Shown: positions 31,646 to 40,900 of the stretch, piece by piece | Layout: each line of letters opens with the position of its first letter | Position numbering within the stretch: position 1 is the stretch's first letter | Source: Sorangium aterium | GTDB lineage: Bacteria > Myxococcota_A > Polyangia > Polyangiales > Polyangiaceae | DNA: 64,000 bases | Assembly: GCF_028368935.1 (NCBI RefSeq) | Contig: NZ_JAQNDK010000006.1 | Span: forward strand, 215,001 to 279,000 | Direction: 5' to 3' | Position numbers and translations under genes: made by a program | The notes under the pieces: model-generated | Told to the model about the DNA's origin: nothing | The model's input: only the letters and a program-made list of their open reading frames with translations | The model's database searches: none

Positions 31646-33037
31646 ATGCCCTCCCGACGCACCTGCGCTGCCGTCCTCGCCTCGCTCGCCGCGGCCCGCT
31701 GCGTCCCCGCCCCGACGCTCGCCCCGGCTCCGGCTCCGGCGGCCGCGAGCGGACCTCCTCCCGCCGCCCCTCACCGCCCTCTGCCCGAGGCGACCACCGC
31801 CAACGCCGGCGCGGTGCGCTGCCAGCTCCGCGGCCCCTCCGAGCTTGGCGCCCTGGCCGCCGGAGGCGCCTTCGCCCTGGGCTTCGGCGACCGCGGCGGG
31901 CTCGCGGTGTGGGCCGGCCCTGGAGGCGCACGCGCGAGGCCGCTCACGGCATTCGCGGAGACGGTGGGCGCCGAGGTCGCGCTCGCCTTGCCGAAGGACG
32001 CGGCGCCGCGGGAGGTGGTGCCCGTCGCCGGCGGCTTCGTCGTGCTCGCCCAGCGCCTCGTCGTGCGCCCGCTCGCCTGCGCGTCGCGCTGCGTCGACGC
32101 GACCTGCTCCTCGTGGCCGGCGGGCACGCCGCAACCGCACGTCTGTTCCCGGCCCTGCTGGCGCCCGTGCCCCAGGCTCGAGCCGGTTGGCCTCGTCGCC
32201 CAGCGCACCGACTCCGCAGGATGTGCTCTCGGCGCGTGGGTGCCTCTCCAGGGCGGCCCCTTTGACATCGAAGCCGTGATCCCCGGGATGGACCGCGCCT
32301 TCGCGCTCGTCACGGGCAAGGACTTCATCTCAATCCACGTGCCGGCCGCACGCGCGCCGGCCGTGCGCTCGTGCGCCGCACGCGCGCCGGCCAGCGACGC
32401 TCTCGAGGTGACAAGGAGCGAGCTGCCGGCCGCCGACTACGCGCTTCCCGTGCGAGGCTCCGGCCCGCCGACCCTCCTGCTCCTCGACGAGGGCGGCGCG
32501 CTGCGCGTCGTCGGCCCCGGCGGCGTGCGCTCGGTACAAGGCAACTTCACCGACGCGCTCTCCGGGCGGCTCCTCGACGCCCGCCTCCAGGCCCGCTGGG
32601 GGCCCGACGGCAGGATCCACGTCGCGCGGCAGGTCTGGCTGAGCTCCATGGATACCGTCCAGTACGCCGTCCTCGACGCTCCCGGCGCGGCCAGCGCCGG
32701 CGGCGCCCTCGACCACCTCGCGCTGCGCCCCGACGGCGCCGCCGAGCGCGGCGCGCTCCGGATGCCCTTCGCCGAGTACATCGAGCCACACGGCGAGCGC
32801 GGGCGCTTCCGGCGGCGAACGTGGCTCCATCGCACCGTCGGCGAGGATATCGATCTGCGCGCGGCCGATCCGGACGCGAGCGACGCGCGCGCGCGGGTCG
32901 CCTGGTCCGGCGAGGCCTTTGCGATCACCTACGCCGTTCCGCGTGGAGGCGTCGCGGCGCTCCGGGCGGTTGCCGCCGACTGCTCCGGCGCCAGCGCAGG
33001 CGGCAATACCGCGGAGACGCAGGCTACGCAGGACTGA
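31646..33037 (+). CDS. Secreted Ala/Pro-leader protein, unknown function
   Basis: 463 residues from ATG 31646. A hydrophobic leader (CAAVLASLAAARC) precedes an Ala/Pro-rich linker. The rest is a beta-rich domain with repeated short strands (VVPVAGGFVVLAQRLVV, PPTLLLLDEGGALRVVGPGGV, RIHVARQVWLSSM) suggestive of a propeller-like fold, plus a Cys cluster (CASRCVDATCSSW, CSRPCWRPC). The residue before the leader Cys is Arg, so lipidation is doubtful. No family is recognised. The upstream open frame to 31412 is low-complexity and not used. Confidence 0.65.
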   Translation: MPSRRTCAAVLASLAAARCVPAPTLAPAPAPAAASGPPPAAPHRPLPEATTANAGAVRCQLRGPSELGALAAGGAFALGFGDRGGLAVWAGPGGARARPLTAFAETVGAEVALALPKDAAPREVVPVAGGFVVLAQRLVVRPLACASRCVDATCSSWPAGTPQPHVCSRPCWRPCPRLEPVGLVAQRTDSAGCALGAWVPLQGGPFDIEAVIPGMDRAFALVTGKDFISIHVPAARAPAVRSCAARAPASDALEVTRSELPAADYALPVRGSGPPTLLLLDEGGALRVVGPGGVRSVQGNFTDALSGRLLDARLQARWGPDGRIHVARQVWLSSMDTVQYAVLDAPGAASAGGALDHLALRPDGAAERGALRMPFAEYIEPHGERGRFRRRTWLHRTVGEDIDLRAADPDASDARARVAWSGEAFAITYAVPRGGVAALRAVAADCSGASAGGNTAETQATQD

Positions 33038-33147
33038 CCAGGACCCGAATCGACGGCGCCCTCCGCCCGCTCCGCCCGGGTCCGAAGTCCGGCGTGGGCT
33101 CGATCAGGCGGACGTGGACCGTCGCCTCGACGTGCGCGCCGAGATCG

Positions 33148-33378
33148 TCACCCTCGCTCCCGGAACGCTTGCAGCGCGCCCTGCGAGAACGCGGACGTGG
33201 CCGCACCCAGGCAGCCGAGCACCCTCTGCCAGCGCAGGCCGACGACGGACAGCTCCACGGCCTCGGCATTCAATGCGCCGACGTAGCCCTGCAGCAGGGT
33301 GACCATGCACATCAGCGCCGGCGGATACGGCGGCTCCCCTGCGCCCGTCGTCGGGTACATGCTCTCCAGCTGTTGCGT
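33148..33378 (-). pseudogene. IS1182/IS5-type transposase N-terminal remnant (DUF772)
   Basis: The minus strand reads YPPALMCMVTLLQGYVGALN, AEAVELSVVGLRWQRVLGCL, FSQGALQAFRERG and a stop. This is the conserved N-terminal InsH/DUF772 region of IS1182-like transposases (P-x-L-x-x-M-V-T-L-L-Q, D-L-R-W-x-x-x-L, FSQ-x-T-L). The DDE catalytic part is absent. It is an inactive fragment 130 bp from segment 1 of the full repeat copy. Confidence 0.7.
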
Positions 33379-33511
33379 CACCGGGCCAGGCGCCGCCCCC
33401 GATCGGTGATGCCGTGGGCCCCTAACCGCCGGCGACTCGGCGGCGGAGGGCGCCCCGTTGGGCCACACCGGAGCCGCCCTCGGCGGTAAAGTTGGCGGAA
33501 ACTATGGAATT

Positions 33512-33596
33512 CGTTGCTGTTTCCGGAGGCCGCTATTCATCGATCTGTTTCTCTGGCGGGACTCTTCCGCGGGGGTGAACCGTCGCGATCCGTCGC
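33512..33596 (+). repeat. Dispersed two-part repeat, full copy A, segment 1
   Basis: 85 bp (GCTGTTTCCGG, CTGGCGGGACT, TTCCGCGGGGGTGAACC, GATCCGTCGC) matching 22729-22805 and, in its first 50 bp, 39618-39669. Segment 2 of the same copy follows at 33854 with a small ORF between. Confidence 0.8.
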
Positions 33597-33699
33597 TTCC
33601 GCGGGATTTCGGGAGAGCGTGGCGACGGATCGCACCCGTTCGGAGGGCGTGGACCCAACCCGGGCCCAGCGGCCAAGCCCCGGGCTTGGGGAGCTCGCC

Positions 33700-33849
33700 G
33701 TGACCGATCCGTCGCGTAGGGCTGCGGTGGTCGCCTCGCTCGCCAGCACCCTATACCGCGCCGTCGCCCTCGGGGATGAGGTGGCGGCCCGGATCGTTCA
33801 CGAGGCGCTCGGTCGGCTGCTCGGGCTGCCGGTGGCACCGGAGGGGTGA
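33700..33849 (+). CDS. 49-residue ORF inside the two-part repeat
   Basis: GTG 33700 has GGGGAG 6 nt upstream. The product TDPSRRAAVVASLASTLYRA, then DEVAARIVHEALGRLLG, is predicted mostly helical. It lies exactly between segments 1 and 2 of repeat copy A and is missing from copy B, so it may be cargo of the element. No family recognised; could be fortuitous. Confidence 0.4.
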   Translation: MTDPSRRAAVVASLASTLYRAVALGDEVAARIVHEALGRLLGLPVAPEG

Positions 33850-33853
33850 GCAA

Positions 33854-34038
33854 GCTTGGGCCGAACGTCGAGCCCGCCGCTCGCGTCGACTCGCTGCCGG
33901 AGCCTTGCCGCTCGCCAGTGCCCGCAGGCTCTACTGGGATCGCCCGCGCGCGGCGGTTGCGTGCCGAAGCGCCCCGGAGGCATCCGGAAAGTGATGTCGG
34001 CAACCAGCAGGCCTGTGCCGGGAGGCAAGCGCGGCGGC
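33854..34038 (+). repeat. Dispersed two-part repeat, full copy A, segment 2
   Basis: 185 bp about 90% identical to 29859-30043. Its first 70 bp match 22817-22886. It ends 73 bp before the stop of the minus-strand SBBP lipoprotein gene. Confidence 0.82.
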
Positions 34039-34110
34039 CATGGGCGATAGCCCGGCGGGTTATGGAGAGGCCCGCCCGTCGAGGTTATTTCACGGCTATT
34101 TCAGGGAGCG

Positions 34111-37050
34111 TCAGCGCCCCTGGACCTCGAAGTTGGTCACGCCCCAGCCCTCATCGAAGAGGCCGGTCAGCCCAGCCGCGGACAGGTCGAGCGCGAGGTC
34201 GGGCGCGGAGTGCGGGAAGACCAGCTTCATGCGGTACACGGAGTCGCCGTACGGATAGGCGAGGGTGTTCACCTCGCGCGCTCCCGAGCCGGCCAGGCTC
34301 CCGTCCAGCGGATAGCTCTGGGAGCTCATGGTGTTGGAGAAGGTCCCGCTGAGCAGCTCGACGCCGTCCGCGGACGCGGTCCAGACGCTGGGGCCAAGGG
34401 GACCATCGCCATCCCAAGCGTTGACGAGGTAGAGGTCGAAGCTGACGGTCAGCTCGGTGTGGGGGGCGAGATCGTTGAGCGTCAGGTTCGCCGTCTCGTT
34501 GCCGAACTGCCCCAGGAAGGTGCGGTCTCCGAGCGGGATCACGCTGGTGACGATGGACTCCCACTCCGGGCCGATGGATCCGGTGAAGTTGTTGAAGTAG
34601 ACGCTGCGGGGGCTGTTGATGAGCGGCCCGCCCTGCCCGTGGTTCGCGAGATCCGTGGCGGTCTGCTGGGCCGAGGCGGCGAAGCTCGGGTCGCCGGTGA
34701 GGCCCACGTCGAGGATGCACGTCTGCTTGATGGCCTCGTCGGTGATGCCGGCGCAGGCCAGCTCGCCCGCGGCCCTCTGCGCGGGGGTCAGGTCGTTGAG
34801 CCACACCGGCTGCGCGGTGCCGGCCGGATTGCCGCACGGCGTGCCCTGATGGATGAGCGCGACGTCGCCCTGCGCGGCGTCCACCCGCCAGACGTCCGCG
34901 TAGCTGTTCGTGTCCTGGTACATCTCGAAGAACGTCAGCGCGCTGCTCAGCGCGCTGCCGTCCCGGGCCATCATGAACTCGTTGGTGGGGTCGTTATCGG
35001 CGTTCCCGAAGAGGCCGAGCATCCTGCCCACGCTGGCCTGCGGGACGAGGAAGAGCGTGTCCAGGTACAAGCCGAGGGCATAGCTCCTCGGATACATCGC
35101 CAGCCGCTCTCCCGTCGGCCAGGCCAGCACGGTCCTGCCGCTCGCGGACCGGTAGACGCTCCCGCCGCCGGCGAGCGCGAGCGCGCCGCTCGACGGCACC
35201 ACCGTCGGTTGCCCGTTCAGGTAGAACGCGCCGTTCACATGGAACTCCACGAGATCGCCCGCGATGCGCGCGCCCACGGCCCGGCCGGTCGAGATGCCCG
35301 GCGACACAGGGCACTGCCGGATCTGGATCTCCAGATCGGGAGTGGCCGCGCTGGTCGCCAACACGAAGTCGCCCTCCCCCTGGAAGTCGAAGGCGACACG
35401 ATCGAAGCTGACGTAATGGGGGTCTCCGTTGCAGCTGGCAGCCTTGCACGAATCCGAGGTGTCCACGCGGCACCCCTTCATGACCTTGACGAGGAGGGCG
35501 TCGCTACCACCGCCGCCGAAGGAGTGACCGCAGAACGGCGCGTCCGTCCTGCCCGTCAGGAAGACGTTGCCCCTCGGATCGACGGCGACGCCTTGCGCCG
35601 CCTCTGTCGCGTCCGTGCCGATGTACTCGGTGCGCAGGTGTGCCCCCGCCGCGCTGTACTCGCGCAGGTACATGTCCTCGCTCCCGAGGGACGCGTCGGA
35701 GTCGAGGTCGCGGGAGGTCTGGCCGGTCAACACGACAGATCCACCGACGACGGCCACCGACGTAGCGGAGACGTTCTCGCTCGCCGCTGTCTGCCGGATC
35801 CATTGCGTGGTGAGGCTCGCGTCCAGCTTGGCGAGGAAGGCGTCATACTTCGTCGAAGAGGCATAAGAGGGGAAGTTCCCGTTGGTCGTGCCGGAGACGT
35901 AGACGACGGTCTGACCCGACTCCACCGCAGTGGTCAGGCTGAACGCCTGGTCTTGGAGGTTCGTTCCGAGGAGCGCCACCCCGCCCAGAGCACCGCTGTC
36001 GCTGTAGCGGGCGACAAAGGCGTCAGCGCTGCCGCCCGCGTACGGCTGGCCTGCCAGCGCGCCGGTGGTGTAACCGGCGACGTAGACCTGCCCATCGGCT
36101 CCGACGGACACGCTGCGCGCGATGGTCGTCTTGTTGTTCACTCCGAGCTGCCTGGTCCAGACGAGATTGCCGCTCGCCGAATACTTCGCCACGAACAGCG
36201 ACGTGGTGCCGTTCGTCGGCGGCGGGTTCACCCCGGCGAGATTCCCGCCTGTGGAGCCCACCACGTAGACGCTGCCGTCTGGTGCGTGGGCCACAGACCA
36301 CGCTTGATCCACCGCAGCCGTACCGAGCTGGCGCCGCCACGCCTCGGTCCCGTTTGCGTTCAGCTTGACGAGGAAGGCGTCCGAAGATCCCTTGTGCTGG
36401 CCGCCCTCGATCGCGCCGCTCGTGTGGCCGACCACGTAGAGCGGCTCGTTGCCGCTCGCGGGGCACTGGGCCGAGGAGACGGCGACGCCCGTCGCCTGGT
36501 CGTTCGCCGACGTGCCGATCTGCGCGCCCCACACTAGTTTCCCGTCCTGCCCGACCTTGCGGATGAAGGCGTCACTCGCGCCGCTGTTCACCTCGCCCGA
36601 GATGGCCCCGGTGGTGGACCCGACCTCGTAGACGGCGTCGCAGGACGCGGCGACCGCGTTCCCGAGATCCGCGCCGGTCGTGGGCGTCTCGTCATGCCAC
36701 GTGAATCCCTCGAAGCTGGGGCAGGTCACGTTCTGCAAGGGGAGCGGGAGGCCCTTCAGGCGATCCCCCCCCATGGGGTCGAACGGGAGCGTGGACAGGG
36801 GGGAGTCGTCCTCCTTGGGCCTCAGCTCCTCCTCGGTCGCGCTGGTATCTTCGTTCAGCTCTCCGGCGGGCGCGAGATCATCCCCCTCCGCTCCGGAGCC
36901 GTCGTCCCCGGAGGAGATCGGCGCAGCCTGGTCGGGCTGGGGGCCTCTCGTCGAGCCCACCGGCAGAGGATCGCCGGTCGAGCCGCTGCAAGCGGCGACG
37001 CCTGCTGCCAGGATGCACACGGAAAGCGTCTCACAATGAAATCGTTTCAT
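34111..37050 (-). CDS. SBBP beta-propeller / von Willebrand type D lipoprotein
   Basis: 979 residues. Lipobox VAAC puts lipid on Cys21. After an acidic linker come about eight SBBP-type repeats of 50 residues (recurring YVVGxTxGxxxG, DAFxxKxxxxG and W-x-x-Q-x-G-T blocks; about 130-535), expected to form a beta-propeller. A vWF type D-like domain follows (CNGDPHYVSFDRVAFDFQGE near 544, GxFGNADNDPTNEF near 690). The C-terminal beta-sandwich (about 830-979) includes SVYFNNFTG. Probably a large surface-exposed adhesion or matrix protein. ATG 37050 has GAGG 9 nt upstream. Monocistronic. Confidence 0.85.
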   Translation of the reverse strand: MKRFHCETLSVCILAAGVAACSGSTGDPLPVGSTRGPQPDQAAPISSGDDGSGAEGDDLAPAGELNEDTSATEEELRPKEDDSPLSTLPFDPMGGDRLKGLPLPLQNVTCPSFEGFTWHDETPTTGADLGNAVAASCDAVYEVGSTTGAISGEVNSGASDAFIRKVGQDGKLVWGAQIGTSANDQATGVAVSSAQCPASGNEPLYVVGHTSGAIEGGQHKGSSDAFLVKLNANGTEAWRRQLGTAAVDQAWSVAHAPDGSVYVVGSTGGNLAGVNPPPTNGTTSLFVAKYSASGNLVWTRQLGVNNKTTIARSVSVGADGQVYVAGYTTGALAGQPYAGGSADAFVARYSDSGALGGVALLGTNLQDQAFSLTTAVESGQTVVYVSGTTNGNFPSYASSTKYDAFLAKLDASLTTQWIRQTAASENVSATSVAVVGGSVVLTGQTSRDLDSDASLGSEDMYLREYSAAGAHLRTEYIGTDATEAAQGVAVDPRGNVFLTGRTDAPFCGHSFGGGGSDALLVKVMKGCRVDTSDSCKAASCNGDPHYVSFDRVAFDFQGEGDFVLATSAATPDLEIQIRQCPVSPGISTGRAVGARIAGDLVEFHVNGAFYLNGQPTVVPSSGALALAGGGSVYRSASGRTVLAWPTGERLAMYPRSYALGLYLDTLFLVPQASVGRMLGLFGNADNDPTNEFMMARDGSALSSALTFFEMYQDTNSYADVWRVDAAQGDVALIHQGTPCGNPAGTAQPVWLNDLTPAQRAAGELACAGITDEAIKQTCILDVGLTGDPSFAASAQQTATDLANHGQGGPLINSPRSVYFNNFTGSIGPEWESIVTSVIPLGDRTFLGQFGNETANLTLNDLAPHTELTVSFDLYLVNAWDGDGPLGPSVWTASADGVELLSGTFSNTMSSQSYPLDGSLAGSGAREVNTLAYPYGDSVYRMKLVFPHSAPDLALDLSAAGLTGLFDEGWGVTNFEVQGR

Positions 37051-37774
37051 GCTTGAACCTCGCAGTAAATGATGTCAACTCGACATGGCCCTGAGGCTGG
37101 GGAAAACCGATGTTTCATTCTCTTTGTTGGTTGCCCCCGTACTATCCAGCCTGTGTGAGGCCGCGAGTCCGGCCTTGACGCCGCCTGCCCTCGACGAGCG
37201 CGTGTTCCTCGCCGCCGAAAGCTCAGAGCTTCCGGATAGCCCCTCATCGCGCTCCGATTCTCGCGGGGGTCGCTGGGGCCATGAGCAACGAGCGTGCCTG
37301 ACCTTTCAAGCTTCAGATCTGCACCACCTAGCCGCAGGCTAGCTCCTCGGCTGAGCCCGTACCGCGCGCAGGTGAGCGCCGCTCCAGGGACGGGATTGTT
37401 CCGCCTCCGTGCAGGGGGCACATGCGGCAGCGTGCTCGTCACCCAGGGACGCAGCGCTTCATCCAGGGACGCGGGCGCTATCGCCCCCAGTCCGGCCCGC
37501 GCCCGCCGGACTTCTTGCGAGGACCCGGTAGTGTCTTGCGCGGCGCCGCGGTCCGAGCGGTGGCCGGGGACGTGGGGCGCGCGGGCGCGGCGCTTCGCGC
37601 TGCTGCCCCGGAGGGGACGGGCGATGCCTGCGCCGGCGCCAGGGAGGCGGCGTTCGACGCGCCCGCGTCCGCGCTCGGGCCGAGCGGCAACGGGGCCGGC
37701 ACCACCGCAGGAGCCGCCGCGGTGCCCGCCTCGGGCGCGCTCGCGCTGGCGGGGGCCGTGTCGTGGCCAGCGTC
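37051..37774. other. Gene-free region upstream of the SBBP gene
   Basis: The first 300 bp are AT-richer and should contain the promoter. From 37478 to about 37740 the minus strand encodes an Ala/Pro-rich low-complexity stretch with no start or domain, perhaps the broken linker of a former surface protein. It ends at the IS91-like remnant. Confidence 0.4.
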
Positions 37775-38165
37775 CCGCCTCCGCGCTTTCACACCGTCAA
37801 CTACGCGGGGGTGCTCGTCCCGGCGAGTCCATGGCGCAAGCGCATCGGACCGCGCCCTGCGAAGCCAGAAGAGTCTACGAAGGCGGACGATGACGCCGCT
37901 CCGAAACGCAAGCGTGGCGGCTATCGGGCGGTCGACAAACAGCGCCGAGCTCTTCCGCCGCACATTTGCGATCGATGTCCTCGAGTGCCCAGCTTGCAAG
38001 GTGCGGATGAAGCTCGTCGCCATGGTCACTGAGCCCCGGAACATCGTCCGCTTCCTCTGCGCGCTCGGCGAGCCGACCGATGTTCCAGCACGCTCTCCCA
38101 ACCGGGGACCACCGTACTGGAAAAGCACCGTTGTGCGCCGCAAGGCGCCCGGTGACTCCGTATAG
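37775..38165 (+). pseudogene. IS91-family transposase C-terminal remnant with frameshift
   Basis: One frame reads PPPRFHTVNYAGVLVPASPW and ends near KRKRGGYR. About 37920-37930 the match moves to another frame: AELFRRTFAIDVLECPACKV, RMKLVAMVTEP, FLCALGEPTDVP and PPYWKST. Together these are the end of an IS91/Y2-type transposase, including the CPxC segment. The rolling-circle catalytic region is absent. One frameshift plus truncation make it inactive. Confidence 0.75.
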
Positions 38166-38721
38166 CGTCTCGCGACGCGCCTCCCGGGCCAGACCAACGC
38201 CCGGACGGACACGTGTGCCCACGGCACGCCGATGCGCCCCTTAGCGCGCGCGGCGCCGCCTGGACCACGCTCTTTCGACCCAGGACCGAGCCATCACGAC
38301 GCTCGCGGTCCCACCCTTTCGCTCTGCCGCGCTACACTTCCTCGCGCTGCGATCCGGCTTGATTTGCCTACGCGCTCCGGCTTGATTTGCCTACGCACTG
38401 GCACTGCAGCCGCAGGCACCCGGTTTGACGTTGCGCTGATGGTAGACAAGCTCACATCAACCTTGGCGACGCAGGAGACCCAAGTCTCCTCGAAGGTGAG
38501 CCGACTTGTCCCCTGGGCCGCTACCGAAAACGTCCCACCTAGTGTAGGGGGGACTCACGAATCCCTGCAGCTGCACATCTTGCCAGAACGTCAGATTGGG
38601 CCTGTACTTTGCGACTACACGGACTCGAGAGTCTTGCGAGATGACAAAGCCGAGAGCCTCGCGGTGCGCATTGCAATACCGGAACATTGACCGATGCCTC
38701 GTTCCGAAGGAGACTCGCCGC
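38166..38721. other. Non-coding region between the IS91-like remnant and the DHFR-like gene
   Basis: Contains the 23-bp tandem duplication and an AT-richer stretch (38440-38700) that probably carries the promoter of the next gene. An open frame across it has no start context or recognisable protein. Confidence 0.4.
38354..38399. repeat. 23-bp tandem duplication
   Basis: CCGGCTTGATTTGCCTACGC plus three bases, twice in direct succession (38354-38376 and 38377-38399) with one mismatch. Confidence 0.85.
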
Positions 38722-39279
38722 ATGGGACTGCTGACCTTCACCATCAACGTCACGCTGGACGGCTGCGTCGACCACCAGGAGGGGATCGCCGACGACGAGA
38801 CGCACGCCTTCTTCACCCGCCTCATGGACGAGAGCGGCGCGATGCTGTGGGGCCGCGTCACCTACGAGATGATGGAGAGCTACTGGCCGGCGGTCGCCCG
38901 CGGCGACGAGGAGGCGCCTCCGGCGATGCGCGAGTGGGCGGTCAAGCTGGAGACCAAGCCGAAGTACGTGGTGTCGTCCACGCGCAAGGACTTCCCGTGG
39001 ACCAACAGCCACCCCATCGCCGGCGATCTGCGCATGGGCGTGCAGAAGCTCAAGGACGCGACCCCGGCCGGCGTGCTCCTCGGCAGCGGCAAGCTCGCGA
39101 CCGAGCTGGATCGGCTGGATCTCATCGACGAGTACAAGTTCCTCGTCCACCCCAAGCTCGCCGGCCACGGCCCGACCCTGTACCAGAGCGGGCTGCCCGC
39201 CACGCGGCGGCTCGAGCTGGTCTCGGCCAAGCCGCTCCGCTGCGGCGCGGTGGCGATGCACTACCGGCGCGCGCGCTGA
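38722..39279 (+). CDS. Dihydrofolate-reductase-family protein (RibD C-terminal domain-like)
   Basis: 185 residues. The N-terminal strand LTFTINVTLDGCVDHQ, the LWGRVTYEMMESYWP segment, VVSSTRKDF and the GSGKLATELDRLDLIDEYKF block are characteristic of the stand-alone RibD_C / YyaP-like reductases. The GSGKL segment contacts NADPH. Physiological substrate unknown. ATG 38722 has AAGGAG 9 nt upstream. No partner gene lies nearby. Confidence 0.88.
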   Translation: MGLLTFTINVTLDGCVDHQEGIADDETHAFFTRLMDESGAMLWGRVTYEMMESYWPAVARGDEEAPPAMREWAVKLETKPKYVVSSTRKDFPWTNSHPIAGDLRMGVQKLKDATPAGVLLGSGKLATELDRLDLIDEYKFLVHPKLAGHGPTLYQSGLPATRRLELVSAKPLRCGAVAMHYRRAR

Positions 39280-39682
39280 CGCAGAGGAGCCCCATCGCGC
39301 CCAGCTCGCGGGCCAGCGCGTCGTCGGGAGCCTTCTCGCCGCGCAGCACCGCGGCGATGTTCGGGGTGATCGCGCCGCGGATGGCGCGGCCGGCGAGCGC
39401 GGCGTACAGGATCGGCGGGTCGCCGGCGAATGGCGAACTAGCCGCGCGGCGCGCGGCGCACCTCGGCGGGCACCACGAAGGCCGGCTCGGGACAGAGCGC
39501 GAGGGCGCGCAGCTGGGCGGTGAGCCACTCGTCCTGCCGCACCGCCGGGTTGCCCAGGCCGACGTGACGTACTCGCAGAAGCGGTAGAACGCCTCCTCGA
39601 GGCACAGCACGAAAATCGCTGCTGTTTCCAGCGACCACTCGTCATCGACCGGTGTCTCTGGCGGGATTTCTGACACGCGGAA
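39280..39682 (-). pseudogene. Degraded coding stretch of unknown origin with repeat copy C
   Basis: On the minus strand two frames alternate: LCLEEAFYRFCEYV, then GNPAVRQDEWLTAQLRALAL with a stop near 39438, then ILYAALAGRAIRGAITPNIA to KAPDDALARELG. High third-position GC suggests former coding DNA, but no family is recognised. 39618-39669 matches segment 1 of the two-part repeat. Confidence 0.4.
39618..39669 (+). repeat. Dispersed two-part repeat, copy C (start of segment 1 only)
   Basis: CGCTGCTGTTTCC, TCGTCATCGACCGG and TCTCTGGCGGGA align with 33515-33570 at roughly 80% identity. The copy breaks off 14 bp before the end of the P450 operon. Confidence 0.65.
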
Positions 39683-40900
39683 CTAGAAGCGGACGTGCAG
39701 CGCCGTCATCCCGCGGAGCTTGGTGTTGGGCCCCCATGTCGGCTCCGGGGTCGCGAGCTCGAGCCGCGGCAGCCGGCGCAGCAGCACCGAGAAGGCGATC
39801 TCGAGCTCGGTGATGGCAAACAAAGACCCGAGGCACGCATGCGTGCCCCGGGCGAACACCAGGTGCGGGTTGTGCTTCCGCGTGATGTCCAGCCGGTCCG
39901 GCTCCGGAAACACCTCGGGGTCGCGGTTGACGGCGCTCAGCACGACGGACAGCCGATCCCCCTTGCGGATCAGCTTGCCCCCGAGCTCGAGATCCGTGAG
40001 CGCCCAGCGCTCCACGCCCCGCTGTACAGGCGACGCGTAGCGAAGCAGCTCCTCGACGGCGCTCTGCATCAGCTCCGGGTGGGCTCGAAGCAGCGTCAGC
40101 TGATCGGGATGCGAGAGCAAGGTGTACACGCCAGCCGAGATCATCCGGGCCGTCGTTTCGAAGCCGGCGTAGAAGAGCAAGCTGAGGTTCGACAAGAGCT
40201 CCGGAAACGCGAGCCGATCGCCGTGGTCCTCGGCGGAGAGCAGCGCGCTGATCAGATCGGCGCCCGGGCGCACCTGCCGCTCGGCGATCCATCGGCTCAG
40301 GTACTCTCGCGCGGCGCCATCGGCGGCTTCGCCCTGCTGTCGCACCGCCGGCGGTTGAGCCTGATCGAACTGCAGATGAATTCCGGGCATCCACGCGCGA
40401 AGTAGCTCTCGCTCCGATGCCGGCAAGCCCATCAGCTCACAGAGCACGTTCGTCGGCAGGGGATACGCGTAGTCGGCCATGATGTCCATGTGCCCGTCCC
40501 CCTCGACGCGATCCACGAGCTCATGCGCGACCTGCTCGATCCTCGACCGGAGGCGCTGGATCGCCTCGCGCGTGAGCACCTTGCCGACGAGGGAACGCAC
40601 CCGGTCATGCTCGGGTGGATCCAGCTCTATCATGTTCTGGGCCCACGGGCATGATCCGGAGGTGTGGCGCGGGGGGAAGGCCATGAGCTTTTCACGTTGT
40701 GTGGTCAAGCGCCTGTCGGCCAGGACGAGCTTCGCGTAGGAATATTTCGTGATCCACCATTCCCCTACCGAAGCGACGAAATGGACCGGCGCTTCCGCCC
40801 GGAGGCGTGCATAGAGCGGGTAGGGGTCCGCCACGAAGGCAGGATCCAGCGCTTCGAAGCTGTCGACTGACCATTCCTTGTGCGTGACCGCGGATGTCAT
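39683..40900 (-). CDS. Cytochrome P450, second of a tandem pair
   Basis: 405 residues. Helix-I motif YAGFETT (244-250), E-x-x-R in AVEELLRY (281-288), and the heme loop VFARGTHACLG with Cys near 356 identify a bacterial class I P450 of CYP107-like length. The first Gly of the usual FGxG heme loop is Ala. ATG 40900 overlaps the stop of the first P450 in an ATGA, so translation is coupled; the GGAGGAAG in the upstream gene's end is its ribosome site. By eye the two P450s are well over 80% identical. Redox partners are not in the window. It ends the four-gene oxidative operon. Confidence 0.93.
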   Translation of the reverse strand: MTSAVTHKEWSVDSFEALDPAFVADPYPLYARLRAEAPVHFVASVGEWWITKYSYAKLVLADRRLTTQREKLMAFPPRHTSGSCPWAQNMIELDPPEHDRVRSLVGKVLTREAIQRLRSRIEQVAHELVDRVEGDGHMDIMADYAYPLPTNVLCELMGLPASERELLRAWMPGIHLQFDQAQPPAVRQQGEAADGAAREYLSRWIAERQVRPGADLISALLSAEDHGDRLAFPELLSNLSLLFYAGFETTARMISAGVYTLLSHPDQLTLLRAHPELMQSAVEELLRYASPVQRGVERWALTDLELGGKLIRKGDRLSVVLSAVNRDPEVFPEPDRLDITRKHNPHLVFARGTHACLGSLFAITELEIAFSVLLRRLPRLELATPEPTWGPNTKLRGMTALHVRF

